Assembly (NCBI GenBank): GCA_963763855.1
Contig: CAVXPU010000005.1
Location: forward strand, 1,364,001-1,428,000
Direction: 5' to 3'
Length of the DNA stretch: 64,000 nt
Source of the DNA: JAIBCC01 sp963763855
Lineage (GTDB): Bacteria; Acidobacteriota; Blastocatellia; Pyrinomonadales; Pyrinomonadaceae
In this document: positions 1 to 9,013 of the stretch, piece by piece
Layout: each line of letters begins with the position of its first letter
How positions within the stretch are numbered: the first letter of the stretch is position 1
Notes under the pieces: generated by a model
Told to the model about the DNA's origin: nothing
The model's database searches: none
What the model saw: the letters and a program-made list of their open reading frames with translations, nothing else
Program-made: the position numbers and the translations under genes

Positions 1-105
1 GAGCATTCGATTGCGATATTAGAAGATGGTCCAGAGATTTTGACGCTGACCAAAGAACAAAAAGCGAGTCTCAAACATGATAAAAAAGAAAGAGTGGCTG
101 CTTAA
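1..105 (+). CDS. map: Methionine aminopeptidase, C-terminal end (partial)
   Basis: Only the last 34 codons are inside the window, in frame 1, ending TAA at 103-105. The visible peptide begins EHSIAILEDGPEILT, which matches the conserved C-terminal strand of type I methionine aminopeptidases; its glutamate is one of the metal ligands in the family. The enzyme removes the initiator methionine from nascent proteins. Position directly before infA and rpmJ fits the common secY-adk-map-infA-rpmJ order. The identification rests on a short fragment plus this context. Confidence 0.8.
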   Translation, partial: EHSIAILEDGPEILTLTKEQKASLKHDKKERVAA

Positions 106-177
106 CTTGAAAAAGTTTGAAAAAAAGGCTAACATTTACGGTTTGTCCAACTAAAGATAAAGTTGGTCGTATGACTT

Positions 178-399
178 ATGTCAAAAGAAGAAGCGATAGA
201 AGTAACAGCGACTGTTCTCGAAACTCTGCCTAACGCGATGTTTAAGGTTGAATTAGAAGATAATAAGCATCAGGTATTGGCTCATATTTCCGGTAAAATG
301 AGAAAGAATTTTATCAGAATTTTACCCGGCGATAGAGTTCTGGTAGAACTTTCACCTTACGATTTAGGTCGAGGGCGAATTACATATCGTTATAAATAA
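178..399 (+). CDS. infA: Translation initiation factor IF-1
   Basis: This 73-residue protein is a single OB-fold (S1-type) domain and has the standard IF-1 length. IF-1 binds the A site of the 30S subunit with IF-2 and IF-3 during initiation. Recognisable features are the N-terminal MSKEEAIEV, the central HISGKMRKNFIRILPGDRV segment and the ending SPYDLGRGRITYRYK, all near-invariant in bacterial IF-1. The gene lies 72 bases after map and 15 bases before rpmJ, in the usual spc/alpha operon position. Confidence 0.97.
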   Translation: MSKEEAIEVTATVLETLPNAMFKVELEDNKHQVLAHISGKMRKNFIRILPGDRVLVELSPYDLGRGRITYRYK

Positions 400-414
400 G
401 CGAGGGTTTTAGAA

Positions 415-528
415 ATGAAAGTGCGTCCTTCAGTAAAGAAAATTTGCGTTAAATGCAAAGTGATTCATAGAAAAGGCATTGTGCGTGTGATTTGTGAAAA
501 CCCAAAACACAAACAACGTCAGGGATAA
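415..528 (+). CDS. rpmJ: Ribosomal protein bL36
   Basis: This 37-codon gene encodes MKVRPSVKKICVKCKVIHRK and continues to a TAA at 526-528. Cys11, Cys14, Cys27 and His32 form the CCCH zinc site of the zinc-binding (C+) form of L36. The protein sits in domain VI of 23S rRNA in the large subunit. The length is exactly typical. It starts 15 bases after infA and is followed by an 88-base gap to rpsM. Confidence 0.97.
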   Translation: MKVRPSVKKICVKCKVIHRKGIVRVICENPKHKQRQG

Positions 529-616
529 GTTGTGGGTTGTGTGTCTTGACGGTTAATTAAAGCCTTTTGAGACGAAAACAATCAACAATACAACAGTTAC
601 AAAATTTAGGAGAATT

Positions 617-1000
617 ATGGCTCGTGTAGCAGGGGTAGATTTACCACCATATAAAAGATCGCAAATCGGATTGACGTACATTTACGGCATCGGCAAATCT
701 CGTGCGACTTCGATTCTAACCGAAGCTCAAATTGATGTTAATACCAAAATCAGAGATTTGAGTGAAGATGATCTGGCTAAAATTCGTGCAATCATAGACG
801 GACAAGGTGAAATCGAAGGTGATTTACGCAAACAGGTACAATTGAACATCAAACGATTGATGGATATCGGATGTTATCGTGGTTTGCGTCACAGACGGGG
901 TTTGCCTGTTCGAGGTCAACGCACGTCAACAAACGCTCGTACTCGTAAAGGTCCGCGTAAAGCGGCGGTGGCTAAAAAGAAAGCTCCGGGCAAGAAGTAA
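617..1000 (+). CDS. rpsM: Ribosomal protein uS13
   Basis: This 127-residue protein opens with MARVAGVDLP, shows the family motif IYGIGKSRA and the C-terminal RGLPVRGQRTSTNARTRKG, and ends in a Lys-rich tail that contacts tRNA in the P site. S13 binds the head of 16S rRNA and forms intersubunit bridges. A clear ribosome binding site (AGGAGAA) lies about 7 bases upstream of the ATG. An ORF overlapping its 3' end in another frame is a shadow. Confidence 0.97.
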   Translation: MARVAGVDLPPYKRSQIGLTYIYGIGKSRATSILTEAQIDVNTKIRDLSEDDLAKIRAIIDGQGEIEGDLRKQVQLNIKRLMDIGCYRGLRHRRGLPVRGQRTSTNARTRKGPRKAAVAKKKAPGKK

Positions 1001-1081
1001 TTTATTGGAATTTTGGCGGATCAGATTGTTGAGCGTGCTGTTCGCTTTTGATTTGACGCCTTTATTCCAACAGGCAAATTT

Positions 1082-1483
1082 ATGGCAAAGCAACAAGCAA
1101 AGACAAAAAAGACTTTTCGTAAAAAAGAGAAAAAAAATATTCCAATCGGGATTGCTTTCATCGCGGCTTCTTTTAACAATACGTTAATTTCCATCACAGA
1201 CACGCAAGGAAATCTTATCGCCCAAAGTTCTTCGGGTGCAAGAGGTTTTCGCGGTTCGCGAAAGGGAACTCCGTTTGCCGCTCAGCAAGCTGCTCAGGAA
1301 GTAGCACGTAAAGCGTCTGAAGTTGGGATGAGAGAATGCGAAGTTAGGGTTAAAGGACCAGGCGGCGGTCGGGAATCAGCAATTCGTGCAATTAATAATG
1401 CGGGAATTCGTGTGACTTCCATCCGTGACACAACGCCGATTCCGCACAACGGATGTCGTCCGCCAAAACGTCGCAGAGTGTAA
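1082..1483 (+). CDS. rpsK: Ribosomal protein uS11
   Basis: The 133-residue product has a Lys-rich N-terminus followed by the S11 core: ASFNNTLISITDTQGN, SSGARGFRGSRKGTPFAAQ, and the end DTTPIPHNGCRPPKRRRV, which is nearly invariant. S11 lies in the platform of the 30S subunit. The gene follows rpsM after 81 bases, longer than in most alpha operons. The ATG at 1082 has only a weak upstream AGG, so the start is chosen from homology. Confidence 0.97.
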   Translation: MAKQQAKTKKTFRKKEKKNIPIGIAFIAASFNNTLISITDTQGNLIAQSSSGARGFRGSRKGTPFAAQQAAQEVARKASEVGMRECEVRVKGPGGGRESAIRAINNAGIRVTSIRDTTPIPHNGCRPPKRRRV

Positions 1484-1676
1484 TATTTTTTGAATTGCGA
1501 TTGCAAGTCTGAGTTTTATTAATTTAATTATTTAATTATCGAAAGGATGAAGGGCAAAGAGTTTTTTGTCTGTAAACTTTTCCAACAAAAATTTGTCGGA
1601 TTCTTATTGAATTTGCTTCCTAATCAAACGATTAGGATTCGCAAAGTCAATTATTCCAACAAATGGAGGCAAATAA

Positions 1677-2312
1677 GTGGCTAGATATAGAGGTGCGGTG
1701 TGCAGATTATGCCGTCGCGAAGGTGCAAAATTATTTTTGAAAGGTGACCGTTGCTACAAACCGTCATGTCCCATTGAAAAACGTGGAACACAACCTCCCG
1801 GGATGCACGGAGCAACCGCAAGACGCAAAGTCTTAGTGGGCTACGGTCAACAGCTTAGGGAAAAACAAAAGGTAAAACGTATTTATTTCGTATTAGAGAA
1901 GCAATTCCGCAATTACTTTGAAAAAGCTTCCAGACAAAAAGGTATAACTGGCGATAACTTGCTTTTTATGCTCGAAAGACGCTTGGATAACGTAGTTTAT
2001 CGTGCCGGCTTTTCAACATCTCGCCGCCAATCCCGTCAACTTGTAAATCATGGTCACGTTTTGGTTAACGATCAAAAGGTTGATATCCCATCGTTTCAAG
2101 TTAAGGTTGGTGATGTAGTCACAATTAAAGATAAGAGCCAAAAGAATGTACATGTTGAGGGTGCTTGGCAAACAGCCGGAGGGCGTGGTCGTCCGGTTTG
2201 GCTAACATCAATGGGTTCTGACTTAAATGTCTCAGTTTCAGCTTTACCTAGACGTGAAGACATTGATTCAACTATTAACGAACAGTTAATCGTAGAACTT
2301 TACAGCAAGTAA
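1677..2312 (+). CDS. rpsD: Ribosomal protein uS4 (GTG start)
   Basis: This 211-residue S4 starts at GTG 1677, supported by a GGAGG at 1665-1669 and by the conserved start MARYRGAVCRLCRREG. Four cysteines (9, 12, 26, 31) mark the zinc-containing form of S4. The S4 RNA-binding domain covers roughly residues 100-165 (RRLDNVVYRAGFSTSRRQSR, then LVNHGHVLVN). S4 nucleates 30S assembly and in some bacteria represses its own operon. A 193-base gap separates it from rpsK. Confidence 0.96.
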   Translation: MARYRGAVCRLCRREGAKLFLKGDRCYKPSCPIEKRGTQPPGMHGATARRKVLVGYGQQLREKQKVKRIYFVLEKQFRNYFEKASRQKGITGDNLLFMLERRLDNVVYRAGFSTSRRQSRQLVNHGHVLVNDQKVDIPSFQVKVGDVVTIKDKSQKNVHVEGAWQTAGGRGRPVWLTSMGSDLNVSVSALPRREDIDSTINEQLIVELYSK

Positions 2313-2342
2313 TTATTTAGTCTGGGGAATTTCTTTCTTTCA

Positions 2343-2365
2343 AAATCACGAACTTATCGTGATTT
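2343..2365 (+). other. Intergenic hairpin between rpsD and rpoA
   Basis: An 8-bp perfect stem (AAATCACG / CGTGATTT) with a 7-base loop lies in the 99-base gap between rpsD and rpoA. A weaker outer pairing (GGAATTTCTTT with AAAGAAATTTC) surrounds it. No T-run follows, so it is not a typical intrinsic terminator. It could be an RNA processing or S4-binding structure, but that is inference only. Confidence 0.4.
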
Positions 2366-2411
2366 AGCAGAAAAGAAATTTCTCAGGCTCTAGACTTTAT
2401 TATAAAAGAAT

Positions 2412-3431
2412 ATGACAACAAATAATATTTGGACAGATTTTCAAATGCCGAGCCGTTTACAGGTTGATTCAGAAACATTGACTGAGCGATATGGAAAATT
2501 CTTCGCACAACCCTTTGAAAGGGGCTTTGGAACGACAATCGGAAATTCACTGAGACGTGCACTTTTATCGTCAGTCGAAGGTGTAACGATAACGGCGGTC
2601 AAGATTGAGGGCGTTGAACACGAATTTTCTTCGATTAAAGGTGTCGTTGAAGACGCGACTGATGTGATCTTAAATCTAAAGCAGGTTCCATTCAAATTAC
2701 ACGGAGCAGGTCCAAAAACTTTAACTATCAGCAAGTCAGGTGCAGGTGAAGTTTCTAGTGCTGACATTGAGCATGATGGTGAAGTTGAAGTTTTAGATGA
2801 TTCAATCCATATTGCGACTATTAGCGGCGGCGGAGATTTGAACATCGAAATGCGTTTGAAACGTGGCAGAGGCTATGTTTCGGCTGAATTTAACAATGAT
2901 GAGGATCTTTCGATAGGCTATATTCCGATTGATTCAGTGCACACACCGATTAAGAAAGTAAATTACTCGGTTGAAGCCACACGTCAAGGTTCGAATACCG
3001 AATTTGACAAATTGACGATTGAGGTTTGGACTGATGGTTCGGTAAAACCTGAAGATTCGATTGGTTTAGCCGCAAAAATTGTTAAAGACCACATGAGTAT
3101 CTTTATCAATTTCGAAGAGGAAGAAGAAGATTATAAATACGAGGACATCGCTCGTCCACCACTTCTTCGCAATGATTTATTAGACCGTTCGGTTGAAGAA
3201 CTTGAACTTTCGGTTCGCTCTTATAATTGTTTGAAAAATGCGGATATCCGCTCTATCAGAGATTTGATCAAGCGAAGCGAAAGAGACATGTTGACCACCA
3301 AAAATTTCGGCAAGAAATCTCTTACTGAAATCAAGGATATGCTACATGGAATGGGCTTAGACTTTGGAATGGATTTTGACGAGCAAGGCAATCCGATACC
3401 CGGGTCAGGTGGGAGAGATTTGGCAGATTAG
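2412..3431 (+). CDS. rpoA: RNA polymerase alpha subunit
   Basis: The 339-residue protein has the alpha N-terminal assembly domain (about residues 15-235, with EPFERGFGTTIGNSLRRALLSS-type signature) and the alpha C-terminal domain (about 250-320, with ELELSVRSYNCLKNADI and KNFGKKSLTEIK) that binds UP elements and activators. Length is typical for bacterial alpha. The C-terminus carries a short extra Gly/Asp-rich tail. It lies in the canonical rpsD-rpoA-rplQ order. Confidence 0.97.
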   Translation: MTTNNIWTDFQMPSRLQVDSETLTERYGKFFAQPFERGFGTTIGNSLRRALLSSVEGVTITAVKIEGVEHEFSSIKGVVEDATDVILNLKQVPFKLHGAGPKTLTISKSGAGEVSSADIEHDGEVEVLDDSIHIATISGGGDLNIEMRLKRGRGYVSAEFNNDEDLSIGYIPIDSVHTPIKKVNYSVEATRQGSNTEFDKLTIEVWTDGSVKPEDSIGLAAKIVKDHMSIFINFEEEEEDYKYEDIARPPLLRNDLLDRSVEELELSVRSYNCLKNADIRSIRDLIKRSERDMLTTKNFGKKSLTEIKDMLHGMGLDFGMDFDEQGNPIPGSGGRDLAD

Positions 3432-3447
3432 TTAATTTTAGGGTACA

Positions 3448-3480
3448 AAACGTTGTAAATTAGCAGATTTGCTAACGTTT
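3448..3480 (+). other. Intergenic hairpin between rpoA and rplQ
   Basis: The 84-base gap holds a stem-loop: an inner perfect stem TTAGCA / TGCTAA (3460-3465, 3470-3475) and an outer AAACG / CGTTT (3448-3452, 3476-3480) separated by a bulge on the 5' side. There is no poly-T tail, so termination is unlikely. The function is unknown. Confidence 0.35.
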
Positions 3481-3515
3481 AGAAATTGCCCCCAAGAGAT
3501 TATAATTAGAATTAT

Positions 3516-4001
3516 ATGAGACATTTAAAAGCACATCGTAAATTGGGTAGAACTACCGAGCATCGAATGTCAATGCTTCGTAATTTGGCAACTTCTTTGG
3601 TGAATTCGCCAAATGATTACATTATTACTACGACCCCAAAGGCGAAAGAACTTCGCCCGTTTATTGAAAAAATTATCACGCTTGCAAAGAAAGCACAGAA
3701 TGGTGGCGATAATGTTCATCTTCGCAGACAAGCGTCAAGATTTTTTCATGCCGGAAATAGCAATTATAAAGAAGAAATGAGCCGTTTTCGCGGAAAGAAA
3801 GGCGAAGCGAAAGTAAGACCGGAGAGAACTGCAGGTGTTAAGGCTGTTCAGAGACTTTTTGATGAACTGGGAGTTAGGTATAAAGACCGTAACGGCGGTT
3901 ACACCAGAATCATTAAAGTTGGTCGTCGCAAAGGTGATAATGGAGAAACTTCTCTAATTGAATTGGTTGATAATGTTCGTGAAGTAGCAGCGAAAGGATA
4001 A
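3516..4001 (+). CDS. rplQ: Ribosomal protein bL17 (extended)
   Basis: The N-terminal part MRHLKAHRKLGRTTEHRMSM and the TTPKAKELRPFIEKIITLAKK segment are diagnostic for L17, a large-subunit protein near the exit tunnel. At 161 residues it is longer than the roughly 120-residue E. coli protein. Extra sequence lies in a Lys/Arg-rich insert around residues 70-105 and in the C-terminal strand region. It closes the alpha operon before accB. Confidence 0.95.
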   Translation: MRHLKAHRKLGRTTEHRMSMLRNLATSLVNSPNDYIITTTPKAKELRPFIEKIITLAKKAQNGGDNVHLRRQASRFFHAGNSNYKEEMSRFRGKKGEAKVRPERTAGVKAVQRLFDELGVRYKDRNGGYTRIIKVGRRKGDNGETSLIELVDNVREVAAKG

Positions 4002-4085
4002 TTTCTAAAACGCAAATCGTGAATCATGAGGACTTGCATCCTGAAATGATTTGCGATTTACTGTTTGAAGAAGGAGAAATTCAAG

Positions 4086-4646
4086 ATGAGCGAACAAGCA
4101 ACAGCAAAAAAGATCGTAGCTGAAAAAAAACAGACGAGAAAAACTTCTCCAAAAAGTGAAGAGAGCTCGTTGAACATGGCTGAAATTCGTGAACTTGCAG
4201 AGCTAGTCGATTTACACGGTTTTACTGATTTTGAGTTTGAAAACGAAAATATCAGAGTACGTTTGAGCAAGCAAACCGCTCCGCAAATTGTTCAACCGAT
4301 TCAACCAGTTGCCGCACAGCCTTCAACAACTCCGCACAACATCTATCCTAAAATCGAAACTCCCCATCCCGGTGCCGAAGCTGAAACAAAAGCATCTGCT
4401 GATGAGGATTTATTCAAGATAACTTCGCCAATTGTTGGAACATTTTACTCTGCACCTTCGCCGGATAAACCTGCATATGTTTCCGTCGGTGATAAACTTA
4501 CCGACGTGACTGTAGTTTGTATTATCGAAGCGATGAAGTTGATGAATGAAATACAAGCTGAAACCGCGGGTGAAGTAGTAAAAATTTACGTTGAAAACGG
4601 TCAGCCGGTGGAGTATGGTCAACCACTTTTTGGAATTAGAAAATAG
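4086..4646 (+). CDS. accB: Biotin carboxyl carrier protein of acetyl-CoA carboxylase
   Basis: AccB carries biotin between the carboxylase (AccC) and the transferase in fatty acid synthesis. The C-terminal lipoyl/biotinyl domain has the motif EAMKLMNE; the biotinylated lysine is about residue 151 when the ATG at 4086 is used. That start is preferred to an upstream TTG because AAGGAGA at 4071-4077 sits about 8 bases before it. The middle is a Pro/Ala/Gln-rich flexible linker. accC follows after 72 bases, so the two are probably co-transcribed. Confidence 0.95.
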   Translation: MSEQATAKKIVAEKKQTRKTSPKSEESSLNMAEIRELAELVDLHGFTDFEFENENIRVRLSKQTAPQIVQPIQPVAAQPSTTPHNIYPKIETPHPGAEAETKASADEDLFKITSPIVGTFYSAPSPDKPAYVSVGDKLTDVTVVCIIEAMKLMNEIQAETAGEVVKIYVENGQPVEYGQPLFGIRK

Positions 4647-4718
4647 TCGCAAAATAGCACAAAAAACGGGGAGATATTGTTTCGATTTGTGCATTTTAGC
4701 GGCTATTTCTTTAACCTG

Positions 4719-6065
4719 ATGAAAAAACGCGAAATCAAGAAAATATTGATTGCCAATAGAGGCGAAATTGCTTGTCGTATAATTTGGACTTGCAAGGAAA
4801 TGGGGATACGTACGGTCGCGGTTCATTCCGAAGCAGATCGTGATGCTCTTCATGTCCGTTTTGCTGACGAAGCGGTTTGCATCGGTCCTGCTCAATCTTC
4901 TTTGAGTTATCTAAATATTCCGTCAATTATTTCAGCGGCAGAAATTACAAATGTTGACGCGATTCATCCGGGATATGGTTTTCTTGCTGAATCTGAGACA
5001 TTTGCCAAGGTTTGTGAAGATTGCAACATTATTTTTATTGGACCAAAGCCCAATGTTATTAAGATGATGGGCGATAAAGTGGAAGCCCGTCGAACGATGA
5101 TTGATTCAGGCGTTCCGATTCTTCCGGGAAGTCCGGATCCGATTGAAACAACCGAAGAAGCGATTGAATTGGTCAAAAGAATCGGTTTTCCCGTCATAAT
5201 TAAGGCGGCGGCTGGCGGCGGCGGACGCGGTATGCGTATCGTACGCAAAGAAGAAGATTTAGACACCAATCTCGAACTGGCTCAAACTGAAGCACTTGCA
5301 GCGTTCAAAAACGGTACGGTTTACATTGAAAGATATATCGAACGTCCACGCCATATAGAAATTCAGGTTTTGGCAGATGAATATGGCAATGTTGTTCATT
5401 TAGGTGAACGCGAATGTTCGATTCAGCGGCGGCATCAAAAACTTTTGGAAGAAGCTCCGTCGGTTGTTTTAACCAAAGAACAACGCGAGCGTATGGGCGA
5501 TGTAGCTGTAAAAGCCTGTCAAAAGATAGGATACACGAGTGCGGGAACATTTGAATTTTTGCTTGATGAAGACGGTGCATTCTACTTTATGGAGATGAAC
5601 ACACGGGTTCAAGTAGAACATCCGGTGACGGAAATGGTGACTGTAATTGATATTGTTCGCCAACAGATTCGAATCGCACAAGGCGAGGAATTGGGTTTTA
5701 CACAGGAAGACGTTCAGATGTTTGGACACTCGATCGAATGCCGGATCAATGCGGAAGATCCTGAAACATTCGTGCCATCGCCCGGTAAAATTACCGGATT
5801 GAATCTTCCCGGAGGTCCCGGCGTGAGAATCGATACTGCGGTTTACCCGAATTATGTTGTTCCGCCTTATTATGATTCGATGATCGCAAAATTAATCGTA
5901 CACGCCCGAACACGCGAGATTGCGATTGCCCGAATGAAAAGGGCATTGGAAGCGATGGTCGTTGAAGGAATAAAAACGACAATTCCGCTTCATATTAAGA
6001 TTATGAATGATGAGAAGTTTCAAAAAGGAGACTTTTCAACGAAGTTCATGGAAGAATTCAAGTAG
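4719..6065 (+). CDS. accC: Biotin carboxylase subunit of acetyl-CoA carboxylase
   Basis: The enzyme carboxylates the biotin on AccB using ATP and bicarbonate. The 448-residue length equals the usual AccC length when translation begins at ATG 4719 (MKKREIKKILIANRGEIACR); a TTG 42 bases upstream opens the frame but lacks homology. Visible motifs are the biotin carboxylase N-terminal IANRGEIACRI, the ATP-grasp glycine-rich loop KAAAGGGGRGMR, the EMNTRVQVEHPVTE active-site segment and the C-terminal domain with GIKTTIPLH. Confidence 0.96.
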   Translation: MKKREIKKILIANRGEIACRIIWTCKEMGIRTVAVHSEADRDALHVRFADEAVCIGPAQSSLSYLNIPSIISAAEITNVDAIHPGYGFLAESETFAKVCEDCNIIFIGPKPNVIKMMGDKVEARRTMIDSGVPILPGSPDPIETTEEAIELVKRIGFPVIIKAAAGGGGRGMRIVRKEEDLDTNLELAQTEALAAFKNGTVYIERYIERPRHIEIQVLADEYGNVVHLGERECSIQRRHQKLLEEAPSVVLTKEQRERMGDVAVKACQKIGYTSAGTFEFLLDEDGAFYFMEMNTRVQVEHPVTEMVTVIDIVRQQIRIAQGEELGFTQEDVQMFGHSIECRINAEDPETFVPSPGKITGLNLPGGPGVRIDTAVYPNYVVPPYYDSMIAKLIVHARTREIAIARMKRALEAMVVEGIKTTIPLHIKIMNDEKFQKGDFSTKFMEEFK

Positions 6066-6213
6066 TGAATAGTTGATAGTGAATAGGTAATAGTGGATAA
6101 TGCTGATAGAAAAAATTATATCCAAAAATTATTCACTTTTAGTTATATATTTTTCAATAAATAAAATTTTCGCGGTTTCGACTGCGAGCAAAAGGAGAGA
6201 CTAACAAAATTCT

Positions 6214-6483
6214 ATGGCAACAGCTAAAGAAACTAAAGAGAAAATCGTTGGTGATTTTCGTTTACATAACAATGATACGGGTTCTTCGCAGGTGCAAATT
6301 GCACTTTTATCGCAAAGAATTACCGAATTAACTGAACATTTCAGAACACATAAAAAAGATAATCATTCTAGAAGAGGCTTATTAAAGTTAGTCTCACAGC
6401 GTAGAAAGCATCTTGATTATCTAAAGAAAACTGATATTGAACAATATCATGAAATGGTCAAACGTCTCGGCTTACGTCGTTAA
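6214..6483 (+). CDS. rpsO: Ribosomal protein uS15
   Basis: The 89-residue protein matches S15 throughout: DTGSSQVQIALLSQRITELT, HFRTHKKDNHSRRGLL and the end LGLRR. S15 binds the central domain of 16S rRNA. The start is preceded by AAAGGAGAG at a normal spacing. The gene sits directly upstream of pnp, the arrangement conserved in many bacteria, with a hairpin between the two. Confidence 0.97.
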   Translation: MATAKETKEKIVGDFRLHNNDTGSSQVQIALLSQRITELTEHFRTHKKDNHSRRGLLKLVSQRRKHLDYLKKTDIEQYHEMVKRLGLRR

Positions 6484-6626
6484 TTTTGAGCCGATTGGAA
6501 TTAATATAAAAGACATCTTCGAGTTCTTTTATCATACGTTCTTTCGAAGAATTTGTTAGTAGTTGCTGAACGTGACAGCGTAAAGCTATCAACAAACGAG
6601 AACGGGTCGTTAAATAAAAATAGAAC

Positions 6627-6668
6627 GACGGCAGAAGCTATCACGGCAAGTCTTCTGCCGTCTTTGTT
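6627..6668 (+). terminator. Intrinsic terminator or processing hairpin between rpsO and pnp
   Basis: A perfect 11-bp stem GACGGCAGAAG (6627-6637) / CTTCTGCCGTC (6652-6662) with a 14-base loop is followed by a T-rich tract (TTTGTTT). It resembles a rho-independent terminator. In E. coli this same gap holds both a terminator and an RNase III site that autoregulates pnp; whether this hairpin does the same is inference. Confidence 0.65.
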
Positions 6669-6770
6669 TATTTAAAATCAACGCAAAGCAAAGACAATTG
6701 GTAATAGAAATGGTTAAGTAGTGAAAAATCTCAAGTCTTGAGTTTTGCGACAAAATATAATGGAGAAAAA

Positions 6771-8891
6771 ATGCCACAAAAGAAATATCTGAAAGAATCA
6801 ATTAAATTAGGCGATGGCGAATTATCAATCGAAACGGGCAAGGTTGCCAAACAAGCTGATGGAGCTGTTGTTGTTAGATTTGGCGATACAATGCTTTTGG
6901 TTACAGCAGTAAGCACACACACGCCTCGCGAAGGAATCGACTTTTTCCCGCTCACTGTAGAATATCGGGAAGCTAATTTTGCAGCCGGACGAATCCCCGG
7001 AAATTACTTCCGCAGAGAAGGCAAACCAAACGAAAAAGAAACCTTAACTTGCCGCTTGATCGATCGTCCATGTCGTCCGCTTTTCCCTGAAGGCTACAAG
7101 AACGAAACACAAATTATTGCTTCTGTGATTTCTGCCGATACCGATAACGATCCGGACGTTTTCGCGATTACGGGTGCATCATGTGCACTGTATTTGAGCG
7201 ATATTCCGTTTGAAAATCCTTTAGCAGCGGTTCGCGTCGGCATTGTTGACGGTAAATACATAATCAATCCAACTTACGACCAACGCCGGAATTCAACCCT
7301 TAATTTAATCGTTGCAGGAACTGAAGAAGCGATTTGCATGGTTGAGGCAGAAGCACAGGAAGTTGCGGAAACCGTTATGGTCGAAGCGATGATGTTGGCT
7401 CACAAGGAGATCAAACGCCTTTGTTTATGGCAACGTGAACTCGGCAAAGCTTTAGAAATCACCAAGCGTGAATTTACAGCACCAAAACTTGACGAGGCTT
7501 TAATCGCAGAGATTGAGAAAAATTTCGGCGAAAAACTTAGTGCCGCCCTCGATACAACAGGCAAAGACAAAATAGCCAGTTATGCAGCGGTTGACGCTTT
7601 GAAAAAAGAGGTTGTAGATAGTTATCCTGATGACGATGCAGAAAAGCGTTCGCAAGCGGGAAAAGTTTTTGGTTACTTGAAGGAAAAAATCTTTCGCGAC
7701 GATATGTTGTCAAAACGTCGTCGTCCTGATGGTCGTAAATTTTCGGAAATTCGTCCGATTACTTGCGATGTTGGCTGGTTACCACGGGTTCACGGTTCGG
7801 CTTTATTCACACGCGGCGAAACGCAGGCAATTGTCAGCACAACGCTTGGAACAAAGATGGACGAGCAATTTACTGATGATTTGGAAAAAGGCGAAGTTAA
7901 AAAACGCTTTTTGCTGCATTACAATTTCCCGCCGTTCTCGGTTGGCGAAGTTGGCAGAATTGGTTTCACGAGCCGCCGCGAAATTGGTCACGGAAATCTT
8001 GCCCGAAGAGCTCTCGAAGCTGTTTTGCCCTCAGAAGCTGAATTTCCATACACATTAAGAATCGTCTCGGACATTACCGAATCTAATGGTTCGAGTTCTA
8101 TGGCGTCGGTCTGCGGCGGTTGTTTATCGTTGATGGATGCTGGTGTGCCGATTAAGAAAACGGTTGCTGGCGTTGCGATGGGATTGGTGATGGAAGGGAA
8201 TCGTTACGCGATTTTATCTGACATTGCAGGTGCAGAAGATCACTATGGAGATATGGATTTCAAAGTTACCGGAACTGCCGATGGTATTACTGCTTTGCAA
8301 ATGGACATTAAAGTTGGCGGAATTAATGCGATGATCTTGTCTGAAGCTCTTGAGCAAGCAAAAAAAGGTCGTCTCCATATTCTTGCGATCATGGAAAAAG
8401 CGATTGGCAAGCCTCGCGAAGAACTTTCGGAATTTGCACCTAGAATTATTACTATCAAGGTGCATCCTGATAAAATTCGCGAAATCATTGGACCAGGCGG
8501 AAAGATGATTCGTTCGATTACCGAAGAAACCGGTGCAAAAATTGATATTTCCGATGATGGAACTGTTAATATTGCGACTAATGATGGGGAAGCGGCTCAA
8601 AAAGCTCTCGACCGCATTAAATCGATTTGTGCGGAAGCTGAAATTGGCGAAACGTATCTTGGAACTGTGACTCGAATCGTAGATTTCGGAGCATTCGTTG
8701 AGATTTTCGCAGGAACAGAAGGACTGCTTCATATTTCTGAAATTTCAGACAGACGCATCAAAGATGTTCGCGATGAATTGAAAGAAGGTCAGCAGGTAAT
8801 GGTTAAATGCATCGGCAGAGAAGGCAACAAAATTAAGCTCTCTCGAAAAGCGGTATTAAAAGAGGAATCAGCAAAGGCTGAAGCTAATTAA
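6771..8891 (+). CDS. pnp: Polyribonucleotide nucleotidyltransferase (PNPase)
   Basis: PNPase degrades RNA from the 3' end using phosphate and can also polymerise. The 706-residue protein has two RNase PH domains (about 10-145 and 320-460) joined by an alpha-helical domain, then a KH domain (GPGGKMIRSITEETG) and an S1 domain (GTVTRIVDFGAFVEIFAG). ATG 6771 is chosen over a TTG at 6738 because GGAGA at 6762-6766 precedes it and the family start (MPQKKYLKESI) fits. It is followed by a strong terminator. Confidence 0.97.
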   Translation: MPQKKYLKESIKLGDGELSIETGKVAKQADGAVVVRFGDTMLLVTAVSTHTPREGIDFFPLTVEYREANFAAGRIPGNYFRREGKPNEKETLTCRLIDRPCRPLFPEGYKNETQIIASVISADTDNDPDVFAITGASCALYLSDIPFENPLAAVRVGIVDGKYIINPTYDQRRNSTLNLIVAGTEEAICMVEAEAQEVAETVMVEAMMLAHKEIKRLCLWQRELGKALEITKREFTAPKLDEALIAEIEKNFGEKLSAALDTTGKDKIASYAAVDALKKEVVDSYPDDDAEKRSQAGKVFGYLKEKIFRDDMLSKRRRPDGRKFSEIRPITCDVGWLPRVHGSALFTRGETQAIVSTTLGTKMDEQFTDDLEKGEVKKRFLLHYNFPPFSVGEVGRIGFTSRREIGHGNLARRALEAVLPSEAEFPYTLRIVSDITESNGSSSMASVCGGCLSLMDAGVPIKKTVAGVAMGLVMEGNRYAILSDIAGAEDHYGDMDFKVTGTADGITALQMDIKVGGINAMILSEALEQAKKGRLHILAIMEKAIGKPREELSEFAPRIITIKVHPDKIREIIGPGGKMIRSITEETGAKIDISDDGTVNIATNDGEAAQKALDRIKSICAEAEIGETYLGTVTRIVDFGAFVEIFAGTEGLLHISEISDRRIKDVRDELKEGQQVMVKCIGREGNKIKLSRKAVLKEESAKAEAN

Positions 8892-8917
8892 ACTCTGCTT
8901 TTGAAAGAGGTTTTATC

Positions 8918-8951
8918 GGGTGAAAGGACTGATTTCTTTCACCCTTTTTTT
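8918..8951 (+). terminator. Rho-independent terminator after pnp
   Basis: A 9-bp perfect stem GGGTGAAAG / CTTTCACCC with a 9-base loop is followed directly by seven T's. It ends the housekeeping block. Confidence 0.9.
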
Positions 8952-9013
8952 GTGCAACTATCCCGTAAAAATGTGATTCAAACCAGCTAACCCCTTTGAA
9001 TTACATTCTTTTT

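Noticed and set aside
4410..4895. Antisense frame across the accB-accC junction
   Set aside because: It overlaps two well-identified genes and has no homology features.
8214..8732. Antisense frame of 172 codons within pnp
   Set aside because: The pnp reading is fully conserved; the antisense product has no recognisable features.
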